Part shown: positions 9,899-22,208 of the stretch, piece after piece
Layout: every line of letters begins with the position of its first letter
Numbering within the stretch: position 1 is the first letter of the stretch
Assembly: GCF_000005505.3 (NCBI RefSeq)
Contig: NC_016133.3
Span: 19,840,001-19,904,000 of the forward strand
Source: Brachypodium distachyon
Taxonomy: Eukaryota > Streptophyta > Magnoliopsida > Poales > Poaceae
Length of the DNA: 64,000 nucleotides
Direction: 5' to 3'
Made by a program: the position numbers and the translations under genes
The notes under the pieces: model-generated
The model's input: only the letters and a program-made list of their open reading frames with translations
The model's database searches: none
What the model was told of the DNA's origin: nothing

Positions 9899-12525
9899 TG
9901 ATCTTGGTGGGACGGGCCAAGTTTGTTGAGCTGCTGCATGCACGAGAACTGTATGATAGAACAACTAGCAAATATTTGTTGCCTCTCGACTCTGTCTAGA
10001 TTTCATCATTTCTTTCTAGTGTTTGCGATACATTTTTGCTACTATACGATCCTGAATTCCAGAGTGTTCATATTTTAATTAGGATGTAAGAATGTACTTA
10101 ACTGAAGCTTGTAACATAATTAAGCTGTGATGTTGAAACCTGAATGTACAAATTTGTTTATTTTTCTCGCGTGTATACCGCTTTTTGCGGCGTAGGGATT
10201 TTATTCAGGCGAAGCTGGTAAGAATTCTTTTGGTCTGACAATAACGTCTGTGTTGTTCGTAGGTGAACCAGCTTGCCTACTTCTCAGTCAAGTCGTCAGG
10301 TTTAATAGTCAGCTGTTTGCTTTTCTTGTCAACTTAAAAAAAAAGATTGTGTTCATAATCTGTCCACGTAGGTGTCTCTGAAAGCGGGAATGCACCTCGT
10401 ACGCTTGTGGACGCAGGGATTTATCCACGTACCACGAGTAAATATATAATATGTTAGTTCACATTTTTCAGTGGTCTCTTCAGCTAGTTCTATATGGCCG
10501 AGAATACTGATGGTACAAATTTGGGAATACGGTTGCCAAAACAGCTTGCCTGCTTATCGTCTTGGTATTCTATTTCACTGCAACATTTGCAATCGCACTC
10601 CGAACAATCTAACGCAATGAAAACACTAATTACGATAAACACAATGTTCAAACAACACTAAAATGAACTCCAAATAAAACGAACCGAAGTGCAAATAGAA
10701 CAAATGTATGATGACAGTACCTAAGCATGGTATAGACACTCTAATACAAAAGGTAGGTTCAAATCTAAAGTGTAGGAAAAGGTTTAATTAGGTTCCAACG
10801 AGTGAAGCGCTAAAATTTGGTTTAAACATGGTTCAATTTTGATTTGAATATGAACTCTTATAGATCTTAACCTAAGATTTACAACAAAAAATATTAACTA
10901 ACTAAAAGTTATGGATAAAAGATGTAGACTTCTAAAGATGGCTAAACAAAACAATTTACTGCGAAAATCGTTGCCGTGGTAGGATTTTCATCCTCTTTTT
11001 ATGCCGCGGAAGTGGATCGGCAGGGGCTGTGAAGGCTGCCGTCTCGGGGAAGCGGCAAGGGTTCTTGGTGTTCCACGCGGCATCCTTCGGCGTCCTCAAC
11101 GTCCAACCGGAGCGGCGGCGGCTCGGGCGGATAGGTGGAGGGTGAGAGAGGAGAGGACGGGGTGCCTTTTATAGGACTACGGGAGGCCAGGAGGCGCTGG
11201 GAGAGGAAGGGGCTCGCTGACCGGAGTTAATGTCAGCGGCTTCAAATGGGAATGAAGAGGATGGGAAACACTGATTTTATGGGTAGAATCAATTCGTCGC
11301 GTGGTGGGGATTAATTTGGAGGTTTCAGTTTGGAGAGGAACGGTGGACTGATGGAAAATCAAGGCAGCGATGGCGAGCATGGCTGCTGCTGGTACGTTCT
11401 GCAAAGCCAGTGGATTCGCTACCCGAGCCCGGCTCAGCCCGAAACACCATCGAGCCTGACAGTGAAGCTTGGCTCGGGCTTTGATGAGGCTCGGGCCAAG
11501 CTCAAGGGCTTGACGATCCATCAATAAAAGTGGCAGACTCGTAGTGTTTTTTATTATTTTGGAAGGAAGTTGACATTTGAAAATCATGTATCGCACTAGA
11601 TCATACTAGCAGATGAAAACCTTGTAAATAATAGATGAATTAAGGCCTATTACAGATTCATAGATGCATCATGGATTAAAAAAAAAGTCAACCATAAGTG
11701 TGCTTCACAGCATACATGTACATCCATGTATTTACTATCATCAATCCGTAGATTCAAGCCGAAGTAGGCGACATTTGATTCCTCGTCATCATCGCTCCTA
11801 CGCGCCCTTGTCAGACCTTGTCCAAATGCATAGCTTTTGACCCGCCATCGCTGTGTTGCCTCCCATGATTCATAGTTAAGATTAGTTGAAAATTAGGTTG
11901 CTAACCAAATTGTCAAATTCATTTTATACAGAGACACAAACAAATCTAAAAGACTCGAACAAATGCACATCTAACAAAAATGTATTTATTACTTGTTTTA
12001 GAATTAATCCGAAATAGCCAACAATTCCTGGGTAACAATGAAAAACAGTGTTGGGGTGTGTGTGTGTGTGTGTGGGTGGGTGGGGGGGGGAGGCATGACT
12101 CCACCCACTAGAGTTTAAGTCCGGATGCTCACAATTATATTTTAGGGGTTTTACCTACGGTCTTTCCCTTAAAAAAAATCCTGTGCAACAATTGCGTCAT
12201 CTAACACGAGTTTATACTTCTTTCATACATGTATTATTTCTAGAGAATATATATTTGTAAAGGAGTATTCTATATAATATATTTATTGTATGGATATTTA
12301 GATGATAACACTTGTCATACATGCAATGATGTTGTACAAGTATTAATATGGGGTGCTCCCTCACCTCACAAGGGGTATCATAACTAAAGGGTACATTACA
12401 CGAGTACGATGAGTGATCTAACATGAGTGAGTTAGAGTTAGGTTATTAGTAGGGTAGCCGGTAACTAGTTATTTGTATCAAAATTGTGATAGTGAATAAA
12501 GCTTTGAGTCTTCTTCTACTAAAGT
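9899..12525. other. KCS 3' UTR and intergenic DNA
   Basis: The first 200-250 bases are the likely 3' UTR of the KCS gene. Beyond it lies AT-rich DNA with no supported gene. A GC-richer patch at 10,980-11,170 (repeated GGAGCGGCGGCGGCTCGG-type sequence) and 11,330-11,530 holds short open frames on both strands that I do not accept as genes. A GT microsatellite running into a G-run lies at about 12,055-12,091. Confidence 0.5.
12055..12091. repeat. GT microsatellite followed by G-run
   Basis: About eight GT units are followed by GGGTGGGTGGGGGGGG. Simple-sequence repeat; the G-tracts could form a quadruplex. Confidence 0.8.
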
Positions 12526-13359
12526 GTGATATTCCAAGTACAAGTGTCACTAAAGTATGATATTTCAAGTAGAAGTGATTATACGTCCTCAATAGCGAGT
12601 ATTACACTTTCATACGAAATCACTGCACGTTTCATTTCTCTTTCTCTCTATGTATATAATATAGAAACTCTATTATATACCCAGCCGGATTACATCCGAC
12701 AAGACATAATTTTCCTGAATCTAGACGTAACTTTTTCTTGTTCTTTCACGACCGCCGTTCCTCTTGTCGAGCTAACCTCACCTTTCCCAGACCCCACCTA
12801 CCCTCCCACCTCCCCCAAATCGTGTGTGCGTGCGGTTGGGGTAGAATCGGTGCGGCCGGCGGCGACCGACTGCAGCCGAATTGAGGCGCGTGACAGCACA
12901 CGCGTACCGGCGGCTAGCTACGAGGCGGTCCGGCTCGACCCAAGGCGGCGGCGGCGGATGGGCGGCGGCCGGTGCCTCGGACGCGGTCGGCCACGGCGGT
13001 CGCCGGGCGTCTGGAGCCTCAAACACGGTCAGAATCGAGCGCCCGATGCGGTACTGTGGGGACATGGCGCGGCGGCCGGCGGGACGGAATCATGCTGCGA
13101 TGACATCGAGCAGGTGGCTTATGGCATGGTAGCGCGGGGCCACGTCTTGGGCGTGGTGGCCAGCGGGACGGAAGCACACGACCACCGCATGGAGCAGACG
13201 GCCGACGGCACAGAGGTGTGTGGACACGGCGACGATGCAGCGGTCGGCGACACGAACGCGTCGGACCAGCCCTCCAACACGGCGACATGTTTCAGCTTCA
13301 TGCAGGCAACTCGCGAAATCATGGAATCAATCAGCGTCCTTGATCGACATGGTCCGTAA
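12526..13359 (+). other. Open frame of 277 codons of doubtful status
   Basis: A single frame is open for 834 bases, but its first third is AT-rich and intron-like, while the last two thirds (from about 12,780) are GC-rich with open frames on both strands, which is expected by base composition alone. No known domain, signal or repeat is recognised in the translation. GC-rich exon-like DNA followed at about 13,420 by a pyrimidine tract and CAG would also fit the 5' part of an unknown multi-exon gene or of a transposon-captured sequence. I do not assign a function. Confidence 0.2.
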
Positions 13360-15242
13360 TGTGGTAGTAGTAGATTAGCTTAGTGCTTTTGCAACGTGAT
13401 AAACTTGTCATTTTTTTCATGCTTTTCAGGCCATTCCTTTCCCCCGCTCAATTTTCCTGCCCAATCCTGCCTTCTCACTGACGAGCAGGTTCTCTTCGTC
13501 GCTCAGGAGCGAGCACGTCTCGCTTCGGCAAGGTTAGGAAAATTAGGCTCCACCATTTGTGCTGTCCGTCACAAGAATAACTATCTGAAATGAAATTTGC
13601 TCCACTGGTGCTACCCAATTTTGCAAGGATTTGTGCCTGAACTGTTCTGTTTCATGTGCCAAAGCATTGTCATATGTCACTTGAAATTTAGTTATTTGTC
13701 AGTTTATTCTTGATTGTTTCTACAATGACAACGAGAAGTATTTGATACTGGGATTGCTGAACTGATTTCTTCTAGTGTACTGATACCAAAGGAATGAAAC
13801 CAAATCGGCAATTTGTATGGTTGAAGAGGCCTGGGTTTTGTTATCTCAAACAAAAATTTCAGATGCTGTAGTTGACATTTCCTTTTTGAGCCACCAGCAA
13901 GCATTTTAGTTTTCTTGCTTACTTTGTTACATTGTGAATCAGAATTCTATGCCGTGGAAGCATTGTTAAGGACAACTTGTTGTTCTTGTTATCCTCTTTA
14001 TTTTAATTTTGTTTGCTCCATATTTCTGCAAGATGGTAAATTTGGGAATAAGCTGATGTTTCTGACCCGAGGACACATTTATGATACAAGTTTAGAACAA
14101 TACTAGTGAGTTATAGACGTATCTGCCTGTCAAATTAAAATCTGCTGCTCCTGTATTTATGATACAGTGCATATGATCTTTTATTTATGGCATAAACTAA
14201 TCTTGAGTTCATTGCATTGCGTGATCTTTTGCCTTTTTTAGTGACTGCAGTTTTTGTTCTATTACTAAGTCCTTATAGGCTGCTCACCATATTCGGTATT
14301 TTCTATCATGTGCCACTGAAATTTACTCTTGACATGAATTGCTTTGTTGTTTTTAATGAATATATGTAGTTTCAAACACTACCATTTGTTATGGGCATTC
14401 CAGTACATCCTTGTGCCAGCTAACCTGCACTTTAAATGGTTATGATAAGTTGATCACTTCACTTGAACCTTCCTAAGATAACCCAGTTGCTAGTGTAGAA
14501 ACAGGTAATTGGCCTTATTAATATATTGAAATTGAACTTCGTTTTTTGCTGTTGTGGAACTGTGCAAGTGTCAACAACACTCTCTAATAGAAAGTGAAAT
14601 TTATGTACTGGAAATGATCATTGATGATTTATGAATTTAACATGTTTATGGAGTTCTAAACATGCAAAGCTATATCATAAATACATTGATCTGTTGCCCA
14701 GTATAGATTATTTTTCTGACTGCAGCCCTGCCGGCGAGTAAGGTCAGCATACTTCATGTAATGTAACATCAGGCTAAATCCCCATAATGTAAGATCCAAT
14801 TATCTGAGTACAGCAAGCTCCTATCAATTCAGTTTATTCAGTACTATTCGCCGTACGAAATTGGCTTAGCAGAACATGATCAGGAGGGCACGTTATTACT
14901 TTGGAGTTTGATTATTTCTACTTGGTGAATGCTTATGTTCCAAATTTTGCTCAGTTTATTTACTTCTTTGGTCTGTTATGAATTCAAAATTGTAGGTTCA
15001 ATCAGGTGTTTTTGCAACAAGAATAGTCAGTTGCATTCTATTGTTTAGCGTCTCTGTTTCCCTTAATTAATTCATGTTCACTGCAATGATTTCAGGATTA
15101 ATGAATATTGCTCACTGCTCATTAGGCCTGCTTAGGCAGGTGCCATGAGCATAATTAAGGTCCTTGAGGCTGCATGCCGCCAACAACTATAGATGTTCTC
15201 TGAAGCAAGGCCTGGTCAGCACTGGCAAGGCCATGCTCACCG
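13360..15242. other. Intron-like AT-rich DNA, no clear gene
   Basis: The stretch looks like plant intron sequence: T-rich, with occasional GC-richer islands preceded by CAG (about 13,430 and 14,724). The island at 13,430-13,540 could be an exon, but no protein family is recognised. It leads without a visible break into the left arm of the inverted repeat. Confidence 0.3.
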
Positions 15243-16326
15243 AGGTCAACCTGGGCCTGGCATGGCCTTTATCGAAGCTCCACAATCATGCATTGGCACT
15301 CTGTCAAGGGGCTGAGGATGGTGTATGGGGTCTTCCAGGCTGACCGTGACCAAAACGGCCACCAGCCACCATTGCTGGAGCTTCTCACCGAGCTGGATGG
15401 GTGTGACAGTGCAGCACCAATGGCTCAGATGGTATACAATTTTGCTCTTTTGTTCATCATTTAAAATTTAGAACTCATTATAATTCCATTCATTTTGTCC
15501 ATTCATTTTGCCTTTTAGCCTAGATCTTGTAAGCTTGTAGCTCTAGATTAGAATTACATTAAGCAGAGAGATAGAAAAGCTTTTCCAGTTTAAACTGAAT
15601 TGCAAGATATGCTTGTAAAAAAGTCTCTATGATAGCATCTTTTTTAATGTTGAACATAGCTCAGCTCTATAATTTTTGCATAGGCCAGGTTGCTTGGCTG
15701 ATTAAACCTCCAAGGGTTATATAGCAGTGTTTTGCCATGTCTTGCGATTAAATTTGTTGTCGCTATCACAAATGGCGTAGTTAATTCTATCAGCCATGAG
15801 AAAATATCATGTTCGATCAATTTGACTTGCACCTGTTCGATGGAATGCCCGTGAGAGTGTTTTTTTTGTATACTGCAGGTTTGTTCTTTATTTCCTTCTC
15901 TGAGCTTGAAACACCGACCAATATTACATGATTTTGTTGTCTGCGGAAGTATTTAATTTTGATGCCACTGTTTGAGCTTATACTCCTTGTTTTAGCATGC
16001 TAAGCAAAAGGTATATAAATGCTTTGTCCAGAAATTAATATAAGTTGTTATGGTCATCTGTCCAGAAATTAATATAAGTTGTTATGGTCATCTGCAGGTC
16101 ACGACATGATTAACGTGTTTCTTGAGTGGATGTGTTCTAGATGCTACGAAAATCATGGTTCCTTTGAAGTCCATAGGTGATATAGATGCTACCAAAATTA
16201 TGGTTAATATCAAAACGACAGTTCAAGTGTGTCTCTGTTGGACGACACAGGAATTATGAAATCAAACAAGTTGTGCAATTCTTATGTGGCATTATTGAGG
16301 GCGTATATTTGTATGTGCCGGTTTTC
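15243..16326 (+). repeat. Inverted repeat, left arm (about 1.1 kb)
   Basis: From AGGTCAACCTGGGCCTGGCA to the TTTGTATGTGCCGGTTTTCC region, this arm is the reverse complement of 19,377-19,697 joined to 22,209-22,945, with only scattered mismatches. It contains a GC-richer exon-like segment (15,243-15,432) ending at a possible donor (GATG|GTATAC), then intron-like DNA and a possible acceptor (TACTGCAG near 15,880). The arm therefore looks like a copied gene fragment, but I cannot name the gene. Confidence 0.8.
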
Positions 16327-17040
16327 CCACAATTTTTTTGTGTTGCCGGCATCTTTCTTTGTACCAAAAGTATATTTTGGTCTTTCTTATGTGAAGAATA
16401 TTTCCTGTTTTATGTTGCTGTCAAGAACTTTTACTTTTCCTTATGAAGCACTCGATCGTTCACCGTAATTAAAGGGGGTACTAGCTGACTGACTAATATA
16501 ATTAGCCATTTTTTCGTCAGTTCATTCTAGTTCTAGTTCAATGTAGGAATTGACGTGCAGTCAGCTCAGCTACAAAGAGGAATTAATAGGTATAACATGC
16601 AACATAATCTTACGACTTCTGACACCGGCCCAAATTTCCACATGCATAATATTTGTACAGCACATAAAAAATAATTTAGCAGGCCACTCGGTGCAAATTA
16701 TGTTGCAAGAAGCCCGAACGTAACTTATGTCTCATGCAACGAAAACTGCACGTGGCCGGACGCAGGTTGCAAATTATGATGCCAGTATTCCCAACTTAAC
16801 GTTGCATGCGGAGAAACCGCCCGAGGCGTGCGCTCAGTGCTCAAAACAATGCATGTAGCCTCAACGTAACTTTCTTACGTCGCATGCAGAAAATCTGTGA
16901 GGGGCTGAGCGGAAGCACGCGGCTGGGTCAGGCGCGCGGGGTTCGGGCAATATTCTGCACCCTCAGGTCAAATAGCGCGACCCTACATATATACATATAT
17001 ATACCTACAAGTTAAACAGGAACCGGTTCTTATTTAACTA
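16327..17040. other. Left part of the inverted-repeat spacer, nothing recognised
   Basis: Non-coding. Several copies of a GTTGCA/TGCAAC-containing phrase (CAACATAATC, TTATGTTGCAAGAAGCCC, CTCATGCAACGAAAACTGCA) suggest local repetition. The right end passes through a short ATATATAC stretch. Confidence 0.4.
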
Positions 17041-18335
17041 AACATGAAACGATTTGAACTTCCTCGGCTGCACGACCGAACTTTCCTTCTTGCGGATGTG
17101 AACCTCCCCTCCCTGCGCCATACTCTGCATGCGCACGCAATACACGGGTTGTCCGTGCGGACGGTAATTTGAAATCTGCTCTTAAACCGTAACGAATTAG
17201 CAAAAACTTTATATACGAAAAAGTTGCCCCTCATTCATACCTTTCCAACGCCGTATTAGTTGCATCATTCCCGCGATTGAAAAACAATTGTAAAAATACC
17301 GTCCGTCCTTTATAGATTGATCCGATTTTCGGTATTTTTGAAATTGTTTTTAAACTGTGAGGAATTTGGAAAAACATTACATACGAAAAAGCTGCGGATT
17401 TTCAATAGCTTTCCAACGGTATATCGTTTGCGCAAATTCGAAAAAGTTTGAGAAACGCGAAGAAAAAATCAGTACATCCTATGCGGCAACACGGCGTGCA
17501 TGTTCCGAACTTCCATCGATACACGAGTGAACTTCCATTTTATAGACTGGGAATTCATGATGGTCTCTGAACCTCCGTTGGCTGTAATATTTTGCCCGCG
17601 CCGGAGAAGAAGGAGGTGTCTAGGCATCAATGTACTGAACTTCCCTATATACAAGAGTGAACTTTTTATTTTATAGACCTTTAAGTTCCTTGGTACAAGA
17701 TTTTTGGCGAGGAAGTTTTGCCAATCCATATTAATAAGGCTACCACACCTCTGTTTTGCAGCATGCCAACTAGTGAACTTCCCAAATAAAACTTGCAACC
17801 TCACATGAAACTAACTAGTGAACTTCTTAGTCTAAACAAACAAAACTTCCATGAAAGGGCATCTGGACTTCTCAGTCTAAACAAGTGAACTCCCATGAAA
17901 ACTAGCTAGTGAACTTCTCAGTCTGTACAAGCAAACTCACATGAAAGGGCATCTGAACTTCTGTACAAGTAAACTCTCATGAAAATTAGCTACTGAACTT
18001 CTCAATCTGCATACGTGAACTTTCCTAAAAGCACATGTGAACTTCTCAGCGTACCACACCTATAACTGTGGTCTACGGGCGTGAACGTTCTGAACTTCCA
18101 TCGACCACACGAGTGAACTTCCGTTTTATAAACTGTGAACTTTCTGACAGTCTCCGAAGCTCCGCCGACTGTAACTTTTGCCCGCGTTAGAGAACAAAGA
18201 GGTCTACAGGCGTGAACGTTCTGAACTTCCATCGATACACGAGTGAACTTCCGTTTTATAGACTGTGAACTTCCTGGCGGTCTCTAAACCTCCGCGGCTT
18301 ATATCTTCCTCGTTTATACCCTGTGAACTTCCCAA
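17041..18335. repeat. Cluster of GAACTTC-type short repeats
   Basis: The heptamer GAACTTC or a one-base variant recurs dozens of times, spaced 10-40 bases apart, in phrases such as AGTGAACTTCC and CTCAGTCTAAACAAGTGAAC. Longer phrases also recur: CATCGATACACGAGTGAACT followed by TCCNTTTTATAGACTG occurs near 17,512 and 18,231, with a variant near 18,100. There is no intact frame. This is a transposon-derived minisatellite field, not a gene. Confidence 0.75.
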
Positions 18336-18660
18336 CAGTTTCGAACAGCGGACGGTAATTCGAAATTTGCTCTTAAACCGTAAGCAATTAGTAAAAACTT
18401 TATACACAAAAAAGTTGTGCCTAGTTTATAGATTTCCAACACCGTATCATTTGCATCATTCCGACAAGTGCTTCAAAATATATCTAGAAATACCGTCCGC
18501 TGTTTTTTGTTTGGTCGTAATCGGTGGACGGTGATTTGCAAACTGCTCTTAAACCGTTAAGAACTAGCAAAAACTTTGTAAACAAAAAAGTTGCGCCTGG
18601 TTCATAGCTTTCCAACGCCATATAATTTGCATCATTCCGACAAGCGGTTCAAAATATATC
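17159..18660. repeat. Four dispersed copies of a 70 bp motif (CTCTTAAACCGTAA)
   Basis: A phrase beginning GGACGGTAATTTGAAA, continuing CTGCTCTTAAACCGTAA and ending AAAAACTTTATA with AAAAAGTTG, appears near 17,159, 17,338 (diverged), 18,353 and 18,528, all in the same orientation. Each is followed by a conserved TTTCCAACGCCGTAT-like phrase. The copies flank the GAACTTC cluster in pairs, so the block has a higher-order structure. Confidence 0.65.
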
Positions 18661-18759
18661 ATAGAACTACCGATTGCCTCCGCCGCCACTCGCTCACCCT
18701 CGCCGGAGAAGAAGGTCCGGTCGCCCGTGACGAGAGGTAGCTCGCCGGTTCCGTTGCAG

Positions 18760-19230
18760 GCTCTCTCGCGTCGTCCTCCGCCGCCGCTCGCTCGCCCGCG
18801 CTGGGGGAAGAAGGTGGGAGCCGGGGGGCGCGTCGGGAGGAGGTGCCGCGGGCGGCCGCCGCGGACTACCTCGTGTCGGCCTCCGCCGTCGCTCGCTCGC
18901 CCGCGCCGGTGGAAGAAGGTGGGAGCCGGGGGGCGCGTCGGGAGGAGGCGCCGCGGGCGGCCGCCGCAGACTACCTCGCGTCGGCCTCCGCCGTCGCTCG
19001 CTCGCCCGCGCTGGTGGAAGAAGGTGGGAGCCGGGGGGGCGCGTCGGGAGGAGGCGCCGCGGGCGGCCGCCGCGGACTACCTCGCGTCGGCCTCCGCCGT
19101 CGCTCGCTCGCTCGTGCCGGTGGAAGAAGGTGGGAGCCGGGGGACGCGTCGGGAGGAGGGTGCCGCGGGCTCCCTCGCGTAGGCCTCCGCCGCCGCTCGC
19201 TCGCCCGTGTCGGTGGTAGGAGGTGGTAGT
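18760..19230. repeat. 105 bp GC-rich tandem repeat, about 4.5 copies
   Basis: The phrase AAGGTGGGAGCCGGGGG recurs at about 18,811, 18,916, 19,021 and 19,127, a period of 105-106 bases, with a diverged fifth partial copy near 19,220. The unit includes CTCGCTCGCCCGCGC and GGGCGGCCGCCGC. Because 105 is a multiple of three, open frames persist through the array and mimic a protein with 35-residue repeats. I regard that as a by-product. Confidence 0.85.
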
Positions 19231-19284
19231 TGGGAATAGTTCCTGTTTAAGGTAAATAGGAACTCTTAGGATAGGTTCCTCTTA

Positions 19285-19288
<4 letters not shown>

Positions 19289-19367
<79 letters not shown>
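19289..19367. repeat. (AT)n microsatellite, about 39 units
   Basis: An almost perfect AT dinucleotide run of roughly 79 bases, ending a few bases before the right arm of the inverted repeat begins. Perfect runs of this length are unstable, so the length given may be an assembly approximation. Confidence 0.95.
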
Positions 19368-19372
<5 letters not shown>

Positions 19373-19376
19373 CGTA

Positions 19377-19697
19377 CGAAAACCAGCACATACAAATCAT
19401 ACGCGCTCAATAATGCTACATAAGAATTACACAACTTGTTTGATCTCATAATTTCTGTGTCGTCCAACAGAGACACATTTGAGCTGTTGTTTTGATATTA
19501 ACCATAATTTTGGTAGCATCTATATCACCTATTCACACTTCAAAAGAACCATGATTTTCGTAGCATCTAGAACACGCATCCACTCAAGAAGCACGTTAAT
19601 CATGGCCTGATCTGTAGATAACCATAACAAGCGTATGTTAATTTCTGGACAAAGCATTTATATACCTTTTGCTTAGCATGCAAAAACAAAGAGTATA
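19377..19697 (-). repeat. Inverted repeat, right arm, proximal part
   Basis: Reverse complement of about 15,990-16,326. Shared phrases include TCTCTGTTGGACGACACAG and CAAAATTATGGTTAATATCA read on the minus strand. The match stops at GAGTATA (19,691-19,697), where an insertion begins, and resumes at 22,209. Confidence 0.8.
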
Positions 19698-22208
19698 TCT
19701 GTTACGAAAAACGAGTATAGGGTCGGTAGATAAGCTTCTAGTATGTTGCATCGTCAGATATATGAACAACAAAATGGATGGTGATGATACCATTGGTGAT
19801 CTATTTATACCAGAAAACATATAACATAGTTTTTGTGCAAACATGAGAGTCGGTTTAAAATGTATTTGTGAAATCATAGGTGATGTGTAACATTGGCAAG
19901 TGTTTTAGATGAAATATTGATGTGGATACTTTGGGTAATATGGATACTTATGTGATGAGATGTATCTTGTTTGGACTTAGTGCTTTGCTAGCGGTGTGTT
20001 GATCCATTAGTTTCTTATGTGAAAACATGGCGTGAGTTGTGTGAAACTTACCCTGAGTCAAGTCGTGGACTTGTGCTCGTACTGGTTATTTGTGTGTTCG
20101 CTTTCAGGTGTTGTCAGAGCTAGAAGAAAGTGGTCGATGACGGGATCGAGGGACGAAGCTTGGGAGAAGCTGAGGTCGAGGATCAAGGTCATGCGGGATG
20201 TTTGTGCGAAGGAACAATGAAAATGAAGGCTACGATGATCCGGGAGGGCACCCGTTTGTCGTACGTTGTTTATACCGGATATGTACGGTATTGGAGATAT
20301 TCGATACGTGATGGTCAAGTTTTGAGGACATCACAAGAAGAGTTGATGGCATGGAGTGGCATCGATGTGAAGATATGTAGGTCCAGCTGTGGCTGGATGA
20401 GAGCTGTTTAAAGATTAAACAGTAGCGTCATCAAGATGGCGTCAGATGGAAAGTTGGTCCACATGAAAGTTGTGCACGTCGTCGAGAAGAACAACTTTGC
20501 TTTTGGAGTCGTCTCAATCCGAGGTTGTATGTGGGCCCCACGGGCAGAATAACGACCGGGACAGAAAAGTTCGTGTTGGATTCGGACTTGGTTTAGAGTC
20601 ACGAATTTTCCCTTATAAATAGAGGGCGTTCTAGTTAGGGTTTCAGCAAGGACGTGAGGAAACTCAGAGCTTTGGATCTAGATCAATTCTTGGAGAGTTC
20701 GTGGATGTATGGTTGCATCTTTTGTAATCGATCGACATCGTTGCAATAAAGAGATTCGTTGGCGGTGTCATCTCTGTTCTTCTCGGATCCTCGTGGATTC
20801 TTCGTGCTAGATCTTTCTAACAGTTTGCTGCAGGTTTATCACGAGTTCATAATACTTTTCTGCAGGTTTATCACGAGATCAAGCTTGTTATTCCTCGAAA
20901 TTGGTTTTAGATTAATCCTCGTAACTTTCTGTCAGCTGTTACTATTTTGATCATATCTATGTATTGGTACATCCGATTGAGCTGATTCTTGTTGTGTTGA
21001 TTAGATAATTTCAATACCTTTCTTTTGCATACTCATACGTATTTTTTGGTTCATCCAATCAAAATTTACGGCTGTTTTACTATCACGGACAGAAAGGTGA
21101 TTTATGGTTTGAACTTTTGGGAAAAGTTTTAATTTGCTTCCGCGCAATCATTCACCCCCTCTCTGATTGCCTATCTCGATCTCACAGTATTCTTTATGAA
21201 TCAAACAATTTATGAGAGTAAAACAAACAATTACAGAGGGAATAAGTTCGGAATCGTGTCTCGTCTAGCTACAAAGTGTTACTCCTAAACATATTTTTTT
21301 TAATCTAGTTTCTTTAAAGTTTTGACAGTGATGTGAGAGGGCAGAAATGCCCTGAAAAGAGATTACTCCTATGCAATAAATCAACATAAGCAACTTATAT
21401 CCATAGGAACCTACCAGTAGCATAAAATTTTGGTGAAAGTATACCATGATTCAGAACAACTCTCTCCACTGTAAAAATTGATCTAGATCAACTAGCATTG
21501 CAACTTCCGGCCCGATATATATAAAAAAGTTGAAAGTAGAGACCTTAAACTTTAACCCGAGCCTTGTTACAAACTGAAGTTTGTACCATTATACAGTAAT
21601 AATCGAAACTTGTCCCAAACTGAATCTGAACCATTGTACAAACATAACTAGACCTCCTTATAGAAAAATAACCAGAGACCTCAAACTTTAATCAATCAAT
21701 AAATCTAATGTTCAAAAATTTCAGAACCAAAAACCTGCTGTTTCCCTTAATAAACCTCATTATAAAAAACTAACTAGAGACCACAAAAATAAAAAACAGA
21801 GGAACAGAGATGTACTTTGTTGGTGAAGGGACGAGGTCGCCGAGCGCGTTCTCGATCTGAAAGGAAACACATCGGCGAAGCTAATGCAGTGGTTCCTCCG
21901 CAGATGAAGGCAACCACCGACGAGGCCACCAGCAGGACCGCATCTCCTGCAGAAACCCACGCCGATGAGGTCACCAGCCGGAAACCTCAGCAAGTTAAAT
22001 AGTAGTATTCGACATTAACAAATCAAATCCGATAGCGAGAGAAAGAAAGTCAATCGACAAGCAGAACATGAATCAAAAGAATAAAAATTAACGATGGCAA
22101 GCAAACAAAAAATCCAAATGCCCACTGCAAGACTTCTAAACCAATTACGAAGTTAACAAGAGCAATTGCGAGGATATGATTATGCCAACTCTAGTAAGCA
22201 ACTTTTTC
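19698..22208. mobile_element. 2.5 kb insertion splitting the right arm, with LTR-like part
   Basis: The uninterrupted left arm reads GAGTATAAGCTC across this point, so the insertion site is exact. The left junction ends GAGTATA and the right resumes at ATAAGCTC, leaving ATA on both sides. Inside, 19,700 to about 21,190 looks like an LTR or non-autonomous LTR element: it starts TGTTACG, has CCCTTATAAATAGAGGGCGT near 20,610, an AATAAAG near 20,746 and a CATTCACCCCCTCT tail near 21,150 as found in grass Copia-type elements. No gag or pol frame is present. From about 21,200 to 22,208 I see nothing recognisable. Two nested insertions are possible. Confidence 0.4.

Noticed and set aside
18727..19229. 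Overlapping plus-strand frames of 128-151 codons with repeated Ala-Arg-Ser phrases
   Set aside because: They follow from a 105 bp tandem repeat whose length is a multiple of three. No start context, splice sites or known domain support a gene.
18703..19239. CRISPR-like regular repeats
   Set aside because: The units are 105 bp with no distinct spacers, in a plant nuclear context. It is a simple tandem repeat.
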